From assembly GCA_914767715.1 (NCBI GenBank), contig OU612067.1:33022162-33086161 (forward strand): a DNA stretch of 64,000 bases, read 5' to 3'. The DNA is from Membranipora membranacea. Lineage: Eukaryota > Bryozoa > Gymnolaemata > Cheilostomatida > Membraniporidae. Below, one piece after another: positions 12,301 through 27,300 of this stretch. The position numbers were made by a program, and so were the translations under genes. The notes below the pieces were generated by a model. The model had not been told where the DNA came from and searched no databases. It worked only from the letters and a program-made list of their open reading frames with translations. How positions within the stretch are numbered: position 1 is the first letter of the stretch; each line of letters starts with the position of its first letter.

Positions 12301-15300
12301 AGCTCATATTGAAAATATTAAAATACTGTCTAATATAAAAATGTTGCAGTGTTGTACCGTTATACAAAGATACTCAGAAAAATGTGTTTTTTAAAAATTT
12401 GATGCATTGTGCTCTAAAACAGTTCTTACGAATATCAACTCAACACTTCAAGGCACGGTAGCGCCCTGAAGGTAGCTTATCTAGCTCAAAAAGAGGGTCG
12501 TTCTCAGCGGCGCACATTCTAAGGCACTTATTGTGAAAACAACATTCATAGATATCAGATATGTTGGAGAATCTGCGTCCTGCTAGATAACCTGCTGCGG
12601 AGATCACATCGTCAATAGATTTTTCACATGAATTGGACATATGACCAAAAACAGTGCACAGATGGTAAATAAAAACGGAGTCAATGAATGTGACATAGCA
12701 TCTCAATCTGATTGGTTTAGGCACTTTGAGGAATGATAGATGTTTCATAATAAACAGCTGTTTTCTAGCTTTCCTTACGACAGACTGGGTATGATCCTTA
12801 AAAGTGAGCTTGGAGTCAATAGAAGTGCCAAGGTATACAAATTGATCGACTCGTTGAACCTCAATACCCTTAATGATGATGTTATCACAGCTTGGATTAT
12901 CACGTTTGTTACTAATAATCATATCCTTTGTTTTTGTGACATTTAGTATGAGGTCATTGGCACAAAACCAGTCAGTGAGGGAGTCCTCAGCTGAGTCCAG
13001 TGTTGATGGTGTCTTAGGTGTCTTAGGGTTATAGGATAGTGTCATCTGCATATTTGATCAGGTGGAGGTTACCATATGGTGGTAAAGGCATGTTCTGGAC
13101 ATATATGGAGAATAGCAGTGGGCTCCAGACGCACCCCTGTGGACTGCCAGTGGATGTTGTTTTGGCAGCAGAGAATTGACCTTTAATTTCCATATTTTGT
13201 CTCCTATCTGTCAGGAAGTTCGATATAAGGTTGATGATGTTGCCGTGTAAGGGGGAGTTTACGAATTGGTCTATCAGCGTATTGGGGCTAATGGTCTTAA
13301 AAGCACTCGTAAAATCAACAAACAAGCAACGTACATAGTTTTTGGAGACAAGATGTTTAGTAACTATATCAAGTAACATCGCTAGTGCATCCTCTGTAGA
13401 CCTGCACTCTCTGTAGGCGAGCTGGGACTCGTTTGTCATACAGCCAGATATCATAGGTTTGGTTACCCTCTCAAATATTTTAGCCACGATAGACGTAAGG
13501 GCCACTGGTCGATAATCCTTGGGTACGTTGGCAGTGTTTGATTTAGGAATTGGTTTTATTACAGCACCCTGCCGGGAATACCATCTGGCCCCGGACTTTT
13601 CTTTGGGTCTGTTTGACGTAGACATTTGATGACCTCATCTACACGTATCTCAGGACATCTGTCACTTTCCGCTGGTGGTGATACTGAAGGTGGCTGTACC
13701 TTCTCAAAGCGTAGCTAAAAATCATTGAGAATTTCGGGATCAACATTACACTCTTTCGCTAGTTGTTCATTGATTTAAAGAAGCTTTTTCAGCTGCTGCC
13801 ATGATCGTTTTTTGCTAGTTTTAAATTCTTCGGCTACGTGATTAGCATGAGATCTCTTTGCAGCTCTTATTTCTCTCTTGATCTCAGCTTTGAGGGATTG
13901 GAGTTTGTATAAATTTTGATCTTTGAGTGCAGCAGACGGAGCATTGAAGAGCGACCTGATTTTACCATTCACCCAAGATTTGTCATTAGAAATGACCCTG
14001 TTGACCGTTGGTATACCATCGTCTAGGCAGAAGGCTAGGTAGTCTGTGATGATGTCAGTATGTTCAGACACATTACTGACTTACAATACAAGTTAAGGCG
14101 GTCACTGGTAGACCATCAATGATGGGTGTAGTTGCTAATGCTGAGGGTTGTCCGGGCTTGGTAATGGAATTTAGCGTATCCGACCATTGTTTGGTATTCT
14201 GGGTGTTGTTCAGTATCTTTTGAATATAATCTCGTTTATCCGCTCTGACAGATTTTTGTACCTTTGATCAAGGGCTACACTAGATAGATTTATTTTCTTC
14301 TGATGCTTTGTCTCTTCGTTGCATTGATTGATTGATTGATTTCATTCTATCACTAACACCAAACGGTGTTGCAAAAAATAAATTGCAGTACTTTGCTAAT
14401 ATTTGGAGAAAACCTTGCATATGCTGATTAAAATAATGCACATAGAAAGTAAGGAATAATAGTTATAAAAAACTCGTTGAGCTTTATGCTCATAGATCTC
14501 AGGAAGCTGTCTCTTCGGTATTTGGTATGATGATAGCGACCCGAAAAACATTATTCAAGAAAATTGTTTATAAACTGGTTGGAATCATAGATCATCTGTA
14601 ACATCAGTGTTTTTGTATAATAAAATTGTCTATGCTGTCTATGTCTTCTAACCCTAGTCGCAAGGCTTGTTTAACTACATCTCTAATGTCTTTCTTACTT
14701 CTATAAAAAAGGCTAGTATACAATATGGAGAGACAGTACTCGAGCAGGGATAACACAAAACTTTTAAATAGCATACAGGCCAGTGGTTTAGTACTTAGGT
14801 AAAGAAAAGTCCGTACAATATACATTCTTTGATTGGCTTTGGTTGCAATATTCTCTACGTGGTCTTCAAAGCGCAGGCTGTCGTCTACTTCTACACCTAG
14901 ATATTTTGCACTACTACAAAAGCTTATCTCTGTGTCATTTAATTCAATGGTTCACTGTCTGGTTTATCTTGTTTTGTAGAAAATAGCATTTCTTTAGTTT
15001 AGAAGCATTTAAAAGAAGGTCTAAATCAGTGCATTGTTGGGCTATGCTGTTTATCTCAGAAAAGTAATTAAATAAAACTTGGTTGTCTCCAATAAATCGT
15101 ATCACACAGGTTTCATCAGCATATTTGAAAAAAGTTACATTGCTCATGCTAGATCTAATCTTATCAGCATAAATAGAAAAAAAAGTGGACTTAGTACTGA
15201 GCCTTGAGGTGTGCCAGTGTTGGTAGTAATTGGCTTAGACAGCATGGCATCTTGGGTAGATCTCGATGGTCTATAGGCATACTGATGTTGGTCGATGGTT

Positions 15301-18300
15301 GTGTGCTGGATAATATAGTTCTTCATTACTTTTCTCCGTGACTTTACAGAGGCAGCTTGTCAGTGCGATGGGTCTATAGTCTTTTAGCTGAGATGGAGTG
15401 TTGACTTTAGGTAGTGGTTTTATAATTGCTGATTTCCAAAGGGTTGGCATTGAATGTTTCTCTATTGTTGACTGGAACAGTTTTGTAATGGTAGTAGCTA
15501 GTTGATTTGAGCATAGACATATCACTTGATGAGACCACAAAGACGACTCGTCATCCAGTCTGGGCGGTCTGATCTTAGTCTCTCAGTTTTTAAAGGACCA
15601 TGGCGGTCTAAGATTTCATCTATTATTTGGTGGAGAGCTTCTACTTTGCAGTGAACTGTTGTGGCATATAGAACAGCATCCCAAATTTGTTTGGCAACGT
15701 CGAGTAATACTTGGGTTTTCCGATGTTTATTTACAATCCTCTTGGTTGATCTGATTAATTTAGGTGGCTTGATGGAGTGATTACTCTTAACGAACACACA
15801 GCAATGGTCATTATTGGTTATAGGTGCTAGTTGTATCGCTGGTCGATACACTGCTATTTTGGTGAGTACTAAGTCAAGCTTGGCGTCACTTCTAGTGTTG
15901 CAATAATGAGGTTGTCGATGCCAAGCTGAGAGCATATGTCCTCAATAGGAAGATGATTAAAGTCACCTGTAATTACAAATTTTGCAAGTGGATGGTTCTT
16001 ACACAACGACACAGATCCTCCTTAGGTCAGTTCTGTGTTTTGGTAAGGCCAGAGTCCTGAGGGGTATTTGAATAAAATCACAGGTGAATTGTATAGATGA
16101 ATTTGTTTTAGGTCGGTATTCGCAAAGTTCACTTATTGATTTGCATGTTTGTCTTTCGCCACTTAGTTTGAAGGCTTTACGGACCTGACGATTTGGATCT
16201 TTGAGATCGTCAGCTGTTAGGAAGTGATTGCCAGATGGCAAGAGATGACACTCTCAATGAATGCCTTTTAGGCTAGCCTGATCGTCTAGTTTCGATAGTC
16301 TTCTCATAATATATAGATGTTTGCTGATATTATCTGTGATACTTTCTTTCGACTCTTTCGACGTTATTCTGTTTGATGGTGAGCGGGTCTGGGTTGGGGC
16401 CGTGAATTTGTAAAGAACAATTCTTTGGTTTTGCTGGAATTGATGATTAGATAGTCTTGATCACCCCAGGAGGCAATGCTGGTGACCTCGACTTGTACGT
16501 TGGAGTCTCCTTTCTATTTATATTTTCTAGTATGTATCGTCAGCGTATTTAGTATGGAGAATTTGGTTTGAGATGAATTATGAATGAACAGGGAAACCAG
16601 AATAGGCGAGAGCACGCACTGAAGTTTCTGCCACCAGAATTTAGGGTTTGTGTTCTATGTGTGAGAAAGCTGGAAATCCAGGTAGTGATGTTAGAGTGGA
16701 TGCTTTTATCTTTCAGGTTCTCAATATTGATGATAACAATGGTGCTTTCAAGATGTTTGAATACAATATCAACAAGCATAATCAGGGCTTTGTCAGTGCC
16801 TCTGTGTGTTTGTAGGGGAATTGGTTCTAACAATTTAGCTAACACAGATATTGTAGTAAGGGCTATAGGCTGGTAGTTTTGGCACATGATACTTTCGGGA
16901 TCAAAATAACAGATGTGGTTTTCCAAATCTAAGGCACAGGTTGCAGTTCTTATAGACAATTTAAATAGCTCACAGGTAATTTGAGACACAACATCAAAGG
17001 AAAAAGTAGTATAGTTATCATCAATCGTAGGTAAACAGGAGTATCACAACTTGGTTCAAATCTGCAGAAAAACTCATTTTGCATCATATTGACACTTACA
17101 ATCTGTAGCAGCTGCTTGCTGGTATTTAGCAGCTCTGATCCCGCGTTGTTGTCCAGATCATATATGTCTGAGTACAGGTTGACCAAAGCAGCAATTTTTC
17201 CCACATAATTTCCCCAGTGCCTGTAATGTTGGCGGTTTTGGTCTCACCAAAACCGCCACCTCTATGTTAACTTAGTCAATTTCTAAATTAAATGGCATGT
17301 TTGGTCTGACCAAAACGGCCACAGTAGCTGCACATCCTACTTGTATTCTCTTGAGTTGCGGTTTTGATTGACCGAAACCGCCAATAAAAAATATCTTTTT
17401 GCAGACAGATGAGCACAACTCCCACAATAATTAGACTGATCATGTGACATATACTATTCGTATTTTCCTTAAGACCTTCCTTCCTTAGACCGCAAACCTT
17501 GCCATACTATAGGCCTACATACATAGTCTTACCAACATTCATCGTAAGTACATGGATACTACATCATACATACATAATAATAAATACTAGTTTAGTATTA
17601 CAGTTAACCTACATGATGAGAGGCTGGAAGACCACATCCATAGCTGTGGTTGGCTGATCCCATGTAATAACAGTCACATAATTTGCATTGACCGTAGGAA
17701 CCGCATGCACTAGCCATGTTTCTAGTTCCCAACTATTGCAAGTTAAATCGCAAAGTACTAGCACTGGCAATGTTTCCGGTTTTGAGGAAATTACGAATAT
17801 TATATGTCACGTGATGGGTCTATTTATGGTAGGAGTTGTGCTCACCTGTCTGAAATAAAAAGTTCTTATTGGCCGTTTTGGTCGACCAAAACGGCCACTC
17901 AAGACAAGAAGGATGTGCAGCTACTGTGGCAGTTCTGGTCAGACCAAACATGCCATTCAATTTAGAAATTGACTAAGACAACATAGAGGTTAATATTAAA
18001 AAGCGGGACACAGAACTGATTTTTAAAAACAGCTGAGCCTTGTCATTGTCACATTGATTGAATAGATAAATAGGGATACCCTTTAAGAGTTGACGCCAAA
18101 AAAGTTAGAAATAAGATGTTGTAAGTAAATACAGTAAGTTGCCAGAGAACAGCATGGTTTCCGGTAAAAACTTCAAAGGTGGATATTTGGCAACAATACC
18201 TTTGAAAACTGAAAACTTTGCTTTAGCTAAGTTTATAGATAACCCTCTTTGACCAATATGTGCCCCATAAAACATCATTACGTTTAGTATAACTTATATT

Positions 18301-21300
18301 GGCATTCAATTTCCACCTGCTGTGGACCTATAATTGTACTGCTGTCCATCTTCTTTTCACATCAAAAATTGCCTATCAATGACGGAAACAGCTCGGCGTG
18401 AGTCTGGAATTTTTTCCAGCTTGTCCTGTTTCATATTCACTATTATTCCATGTTGCGATTTCGTAAGGATTTCGGGAGTAATTGCCCCATGGAAATGACA
18501 TTAAAGTCACTTTCAGATTGTGAAGAATGACTTTTTGGACGCTTATACCCATACCGTGTTAATTCGACCTACTCCCTAATTGGCGGCAAGGCTGAATGGT
18601 TAGCGCACTTGCACACCTTGCCTTCAAAGGGATTAGACGCGGGAGACCGTGGTTCAAGTCCCGGCTGCGGTAGATGTTTTTCCCATCATTGGAATGGTTA
18701 GAGTCCACTGGATTGTAACCACTCGAAATGGGAGTGAACCAAAAATTGTTAAGCATGGAACCATTGTGATTGTAGTATCAGATCAAGGGGCCAAAGCATA
18801 AAAGAGGGGCGACTCGGGAAAATCTGGCAGTACAATGAAAATATTGCTTCGGCTTCGCTTTCGGAGCTTCGCCTGAATTTTCAACCAGTCAAACCCTTGC
18901 TCCTGTGTTAGATTGTTCAATGCTTCTAAATATGTTTTTTTTCCTTTGAAAAATGTATGTTAAGACCTAGTGTAAAGACAGAAAGAAAGTAAGAACTCAA
19001 ATCTTAGGATCACCTTCTATAATTTGGCAAGAACGAGTTTTAAAATCGAAGACAGGTGTTAAAGGCCCAGTCATAGTGATGCAATAACCCGGCCATATCA
19101 AATTCAAATGGGGTTAGCACCGTTCAAATTTCCCCTGCGTTTTTGGAAAGAAGAGGAGCAGTAGAAGTGTTTTTTTAAATGGGAATTGGATATGCTGATG
19201 CTGATCATTTGATACACACCCCAAGGCAATTTTCATTCCGAATATCACATAGGAAAGTGGTGCAACTACACCTGATGTCATAAAAAACCACCCCAGTTTT
19301 TATGCTTTCAAATCATCCGCTTTAAACTATTTATGGGCTCTATTGGTCAATTTTGACGTTTATGATTTATGGTTTCAGAGGTTGCCTAGATACTGTTGAT
19401 TTTATATATTACACTTGACCACGTGAGAAAGCTATCAAGTGATTTTCATGCAGAACCCGAATGCAACATCAACCGGCTATTAGAGGCAAGGAGCAAGGCC
19501 AGTCATTAAACTAATCAGCTAATGGTATTGCTAGTCACCAGAAAATCCCTGTGCACCCCTTCATTTGTTAGCATCTTTTATGACGTTAAACCAAGCAAAC
19601 AAAAACCAGTTGTTTGGACCTCTTGAACTTCTGTGTGTAGAAATGCTCATATGCACTGATATATACTCATATATATATATATATACTATTTCATATCAAT
19701 GTCTGGTTGGACTCACCTCTAACTAGAGGGTCACACAAGCACAATATCATGATAGTCACACATGTTGGATGTTGTTGGATGTATAGTGAACAATAGAGGC
19801 TAAGCACATAGCAAAGCAAAGCAGCGAGCCAGCATCAACATTCAACTAGCATACTGTCCACCCTAGTTTGAGACGGTTTATCTGAACACAAATATATAAA
19901 CTGATCCAATGCCGCACACAAACAATTTGTAAGTAAATCAAATCACTCAATCATCAAAGGTTTATGTTATAAGGTTATCTAGTATCAAATTTACGTTTAT
20001 CTGGTTATAGAATAGCGCCTCTAATTCTTGAGAAACAGGAATTAAACCACCTCTCAGGAGGTTTTCACCTCATATTCATGAGCGTCTCAAAGTACATATT
20101 AAATGCTACATCAATCATGATAGTTTTCTCTTTATCTTGGGAGATATCATATACCACAACATTATCCACCTCATCTCATCTCATCTCACACCTAAGCGCC
20201 TTTTGGGTAGATCTTAGGACAACCAGGCATACTTAGGCCTAAAGGATGAAATTAAATGCCAAACAAATACTGGCATGAAAACAATAGATACTCTGAATTA
20301 CTTACTTACTTTGGTGACGCTCGTCGAGTTCTACTCATGGCGTGCTCAGAAGCTGCTCATCTACTGCACTCAACCACTGCTCGCCACTCTCTCTGTCTTG
20401 CGCTATCGTCATAGCCTGCTCAACTGTCACATTGTTTGGTTTGAGTTCGCGGCTCACTAAGGCCACCCATGCCAGTTTTTGTCCGACCCTGACTTTCTTT
20501 TATTTGGTGTTCAGGAACTCATCTATAGCTTTCTTGGCAGGGGCCTCTTCGGGCAGTCTTGCCATGTGGCCGAAAAACTTCAGTGGTCTTTTTTTAACTT
20601 TTTCAGCCCATAAGCTCTCTTTGGTTTTATCATACAACTCCTCATTTGGGATCTTCTGGAGATATCTTATCTTGAGGGTCTGCCTGAGAAGGTTCCTTTG
20701 AAAAGTGTCAAGCTTTTCCTGCATGTTATTTGTGACTGTCCATACCTCACTGTTGTATAGAAACACACTGGAGACTACTGTTCTGAAGATCTCCATCTTG
20801 ATGTCTAGTGATAAGTATTTATCTCGGAGTGCCGCCTGTACTTTCTTATATGTTGCAATGGTGATTTGCTTTCTTTGATTTATATCATCTCCAGTGTCAA
20901 GCAACGATCCCAGGTACTTGCACTTCTTCTAGTTGTCTCTATCTCCGCTGATTTCATATCCTTCTGTTTTGCTTGTATTGATGGAGAGATTCCTGCTTTC
21001 TAGTTTTCCTGGTATGGTATTTTTATAGTAATCAATTGCTTGGGCACAGTTTCCTCCTATCCAACAAATATCGTCTGCATATTGTAGATCTATCAGTGTC
21101 CCATACTGCCTCTTGATGCTGTAGTTGTGGTCATGCAGATGGTTTGGCGTGGTTACTGATCGTGTTGTTTGGTAGGTGTGGTCGTGTAGTTCTGGTATTG
21201 ATCTCCAGTTGTTTTCCTCCTTCAGTGCATTTGCCAAGTACAGCGTGAAGAGTATTTGGCTAATATTAGTCTTGAAACTTTCTCCTATCTCCGTACCAAC

Positions 21301-24300
21301 TCTCACCTTTAGTTCTAAGTCTTCTATCATCACTTTGATGATGAGTAATTCGTCTGGTTGTAGGATGGAGCGAAGATCTTCTATAACCGAGGCCCTGTGT
21401 ATGGTATCAAAGGCCTTCTCATATCCATTAGTGATGTGTAGTTGGCTGATGTGATGGCATTCTCAGCCATTATTTTGATGGTGAATACTTGCCCAGTGGT
21501 AGAGCGGCCACTCTGATAAGCTGACGGTGTTGGTGGAATATGAGCATCTATTTTGTCTCCTATCCTTCTGATGACGCAGATAGCCAGTATTTTCCGCAGG
21601 ATTGATAGCAGGATAATCGGCCGAAGGTTGTCTGCAGGACCTTTTTTCCTTACCGGGTTTCTGTAATGGAACGAGGACACCTTGTTTGATCTCCATGGGG
21701 TATTCTCCGGTTGATGCCATTATATTGAATATTTCTGCAGTATCTTCATAGATATTTGTTGGGCCGCACTTTATCTGTTCGGGTCTTAACTGACCTACGC
21801 CTAGGCTCTTATGGTCTCAAAGTTTATGCACTGCTATCCTCACTTCATCAGCAGTGAAGGGGTTTGTCATTTTCATGGGTTCTATGGTTGGCTTGTTGGG
21901 GACATCCTGTTTATAAAACATTTTCCGGAAGTGCCTGCTGATGATTTCACCTGATTCGGAGCGTTGGTTGTGACTCCTTCACATGTGTCTACCAGGAGTG
22001 GTTTCTTGTTGCCATTAGAGTTGAGCATTCTCACATCTTCAAACATTCTGCGTGAGTCGTCCTTATGTTCTTGAATTTTCATCACTTGATTGATGACTCT
22101 CCCATGCTCCTTAAGAGCAAATTGCTCATGTATGTCCTGGAGTTTTTCGTTCTTTTTCTTTTGAAGTATCTTTCTTTTTTCAGAATCTTTCTCGGCATTC
22201 TTCTGGTTTCCAAGTTCTTTTTGTTGTTGCCATAATTTTTTGATTGTAAGAACTTGTGGTTTTTTGGTGTTGGTGTATACGAGAACTTCCTCAGCCGCTT
22301 CTTTATTTGCCTCCACAATGTTGTTCCACCTATCCTGTTGACTGATGGGTTCACTGTTGGTGTCCTGTCTATCCATCATCGTCATTTCGACGTTGAAAGC
22401 TTATTGAGCCTTCATCACGAGGTCTCTTAGTTTCATATAGTCTATCTTCTTGGTCACTCTTTTCTTTGTGCCCCGAATCACCAGATCCATCTTGATCCGC
22501 ACCAGCCGGTGGTCTGTGAATGTTGTTGTCCCGCTATGAGATCTGGAATTGCGCACCAGCTCTTTACATGACATCCTGATCAAAACAAAGTCTATCTGAT
22601 TCCTAAAAGGGCTGCGACGAATAGTGCCATCTGCACTTTTGCAATTTCTATATGGGCTTTCTCAGGTGGTTCTATGTCTCAATGGGTGGTCAAACAATGT
22701 GTTGGTGAGGACCATTTCATGCTGTACTGCAAATTCTAGCAGTTCCTTCCCGGTTGAATTCAGTTTTCCTTTCCCGAATTTGCCCATAGCCATCTTGTAT
22801 TCGCGATGTCCAGACCCTGTTTTAGCATTAAAGTCTCCTAGAACTATAAGATAGCTCTTTTGCAAACCTTGTTCACTAGTGATGATAGTTCGGAGTAGAA
22901 TTTTTCCCTTATATCTGGTCTCTTCTCGCATTCAGGTAGGGTTGGTGCATAGCAATTGATAACATAAATTGGTCTCTTTAGTTTTTCGGATTCTTTCATT
23001 GTGATCTTCATCATACATAGCCTGTTCGAGACTGGTGTGAAAGTACATGTGGTGTCTTCTTTCACTATGAGTGCAACGCCTGCTTTGTTGCTTACATGTG
23101 ATCCTGAATGGTGTACTATATACAATTTCTCACCATCTGTTGTGCTTATTACTTCAGTGTCAGTTTGTCTACAATGTGAGTTTCCTGTATCGCTAGTAAG
23201 GCCAGAGTGTAGGCTGCCATGTCATCAGCAAGTGTGAGTTTCTTTTCCTGTGTTCTCATCCCTCTGCAATTGAGAGATCCAATCATAAGCTCCCTCATTT
23301 CGGTGGTTAAAATGTTGACTAAAAGTTGTATTACTATACGATAGGTTGGGCAGTGCAGTTGAGCAGTGTAGTTGAGCTGAAATCTGTAGAGTTGACAGAG
23401 TTGGTAAAATTTGAGACTTGTCAGAATCTCGCGCCGGATTAGATCTGAATCTGAATTGATGATTATGATACACCTCACAAAATGGCGACTAATATTGATC
23501 TCCAATACAGAAATGGTACATTTATTAATGACTCATATTGGCAGCCATAGAATACAAAAGGTACTCACCAGAGTGACTCTTAACAAATAAATGTCTGTAA
23601 ATGCTGTGAATGTAAATAATATCAAGAGTTCAATACCATTGCAATAATATTTGAAACAGCTGATTCATTAGTATCCTAAGTAACTGACAGTTGAGTTGAG
23701 CTCAATCATTCATTGACATAATTTTATGAAAACATTGCACTCAATTACGTTTAGCGCAGTATTAGGCTTACTATGGCCTTACCACTATCTATTCATTATA
23801 AATAATGTAAGGATAATTAACAGATGGTCATAGTAAGATAATGGATTATTAATTGAGAAAAAAGGATGTCATCTTTCTGTAATTTTGATATTATGGATCA
23901 ACAGAATCAACTGAGCTTTGTCACAGTGCTGAGTTTTTCAGGTGATAAGACTCTGTATTTTATGATGTATATGATTATGTTTAACTATGTAGCTATGCTG
24001 TTGAGCAGTGAAACAGAGCAAAGTAGTGGGGTTAAGGCATAGTATTGGCCTGATCTGCTAGCAATGATGTGGTAACTTTTTGTCTATTTATCTCTTTCTC
24101 TAGCGCCACCATCAGCACCGACCTTGGTTGTTATCAGAGCTACATCACCATATTGTGTCATTTTAACCTGGGACCAGCCAGCTCAACATAATGGTGAACT
24201 TTCCAAGTATGGGGTAGGTATATTATGAATCTTATATTAAGTTATTCCGAGAGAATAAAGTTAATATAAAAGCCTTTAACTTCTAACAGCTAAAGCTATA

Positions 24301-27300
24301 CATCGATTGAACCATCATTTCTGTCTTCATTACAGTATAGGTGCACTGGAACATCTAGTTACCATCCCACAGAAGCAGGAGGGCAAGCACTCAACACAAC
24401 AGTCTGTGGATTTTCACCATACCAGCAGATTCAGTGTGATGTTAGATCCAAGCATAGTGACGTTGTTGGTGGAGTCGCTACATCTGAAAGGATTCGCACA
24501 AACTGTGCTGGTATGCATAATGGTTGTGGTGTTAAATTCTGCAACACTGTGTACCCAAACTAGCTTTGGTATATGTGATGAAATGAGTGCCTGTCAGTAG
24601 ATAGTTTAAGTGCTTAAACTCTGTCGTGATTGCTGGTAGTAGAATTTCATTATCAGCGACCTTCCCAAAGTGGTTGATTATGAAATGCTACTGCCATCTA
24701 TCCCGACAGAGTTTAAGTTTAAGTTTAAGTTTAAGCGCTTAAACAAGTAAGTAGACAACAAAATAATAATTTACAAATGTGCAGATTAAAGATTGCCATG
24801 ACGATGATCGCAATAAGAGAGAGACTCTAAAGCTGCGTTTACATGTGCGACAGATCGGCTAATAATAACAACTCCGACACAGGTCATCGATTTGACTGAC
24901 CGTGTAAACAGCTAATCTGTGTTTAAATCGGTGTTTAAATCTGTATTGTTCAAAATCGTTCACTTGTGACAATGTCACAAGTGAACGACAGATCTTAACG
25001 ATTATGAATGGTTCAGCCAATAAATGAGTATAAGTAATGATGATTGATCATTATATTTCTCTCACCCTTTCCTTGTCGTTAGCAGCAATGTACAGCAATA
25101 TAGTTATAACAGTTATTGCTGCTGCTGCTATTATAACATCTTCATCAGATGATGAATCATTACTAAACATGACTCTCTGTCAGTCTCAGTCCCACCCTCC
25201 CTGGTAGGTGGTCTGCAGGGGCACAACAGTAGCCTTTCAACTAGGGAGACTAGTGAAGGAGACTCCACTCTCCAGCTATGAATTACTAACTAGTTACTAC
25301 TAGTTACTAGCTAATACTACTACTGAATAAACCAACTAGTTGTCTCACTAGCCAATCAGAGACAAGTTGAGTTGGAAGTTTGTGTTGAAATTGGTTGGGC
25401 ATGAACAGTGTGTAAATAGCGTATCGTTGACATGTTGACAGACAACGATTATAGAGCAGATTCATAATCTCTGTCGGAGTTGTTATTATTAGCCGATTTG
25501 TCTCACATGTAAACGCAGCTTAAAACATGCAAAAATGATCAAAATCCTTATATACATATTTATTTGAGAATATTAGAGTTACAGGTCATTTTCAACGAGT
25601 TTACAGAAAAAAATAACAGTAAACAAAGTTTTTATGATGTCTGCTACCTCTGGATTGAAAGTTTGAAAGAAAAATGAGAAGTTCCTGTGCAATTCAAACT
25701 AAAGGAAAAGTTGTTTATACATATATTTTGTTGCTATTATATTTATGTCAATGTACCAAATGGCCACTTGGCAAACAGCAGTCAAAAACTCTTCATGTAT
25801 GAATAAATGTATCATCAAGATGAGTGATCGATTTAGTGAGTAGTAATCTTGCATGATACTGATATGATGTCTGTTTCAGCTCCCTCTAAGCCACGAAATC
25901 TGGCTTTTGGAGCGCCTTCTGAGGTTCAAGAATCTGGAAGACAGAGATGGAGGTACACTGTGACATGGATAGTAAGTCTTCCTAGTTTAGTGTCACTTTG
26001 TTCTTTCTTGTTAGTTGGTGAAGAACATAACTTGGCTGTTCTCAATAAATCAAACCAATTCAGCACACAGACCTTTTTAGTATCTAATTTAACGAGTTTA
26101 ATATTCAAGACAGTAAAAACACATACATTCAAATTACCAAATCTATTTCTTGTATGATTTACTGAATTTCAGAACTCAGCGTCAATCAACTGTGGCTCCT
26201 GGCGCACAGGGACATATAAGAAAGCATATGAGACAAACTTCCCTAACATGACAGCTAACGCCGCACAAAGAGGCCATGCAACCCAGAACTACAGATCAAG
26301 AGATGTGTATGCTGATGGTAGTACAGAAGTATCATTCTATATAAGAGCTTGTAATAACCAGGACCTCTGCTCAGAATATGAAGTTCTCACCATCACAACT
26401 CCACCCTTACGTAAGTTTAAAACTTATCAATCATTCAAAGTATCAACAATCTAGTCTGATTTTCAAATTGAACTAAAGCTTTTCCTACAAAATGGCATAA
26501 CATCTAACAGCAAATGTATTTCCATTTCATGTAAACTCAATTGTCTCTAGGTCCACAGGTTGGCCCCAGAAATACCAGAGTTACTCCATTGAATGGTAGC
26601 TGTGTTCAGGTGGATTGGGATCCACCTCAATATCCTAATGACGAAACCCTACATTATCAGGTTAGTTATCCCTCATAACCGATTTATATAATCATACTGC
26701 ATTAATGAAGCAATGAACAATAAATAATTCAAAACATCGCTAAGATCAACAGATTGAAGATCATTTTAAGCCTTCCAATCCACATGCACTATGCATCCAT
26801 GTTTCAGTATGAATGCACCAATGGTAGTCTCTTAAACCAAACATCATCCACCAGAAAAGGATACTCCTGTGGATATAAACCTTATGAAAATGTTGGCTGT
26901 ACTGTTAGAGCAGTAAACAGTGCAGGTGTGAGCAACGACAGCAGTTCATATGGCAGATCTGGTTGTGCAAGTGAGTCTGGTAGTTGAGTAATTGAATGAT
27001 TCAAATATGGACACATACAGAGGTACACTGATCATCTTCCAAGTTTGCAGAGGTTTTGTTCAAAAATGTTGTTAAGAATAGAAAGATGACAGTTATTAAT
27101 ATTTCATAATTGATCACCATTAAATCATCAATACATATTAATTTAATGTAATCAGGTAAAGAGAGAGAAATGTAACAAAAATCTAACATGTAAAGAAAAG
27201 TACTGTCATCATGAGTTCATCCATCTGTCAAATAAGACCAAATGTCTTAGATTTTCTAAGGGGTTAAAAAACCTCAATATCCTACTGATACACATACACA

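Noticed and set aside
18582-18675. Functional tRNA gene (Ser/Leu-like)
   Set aside because: The T-stem and acceptor do not pair properly; kept as a tRNA-like repeat only.
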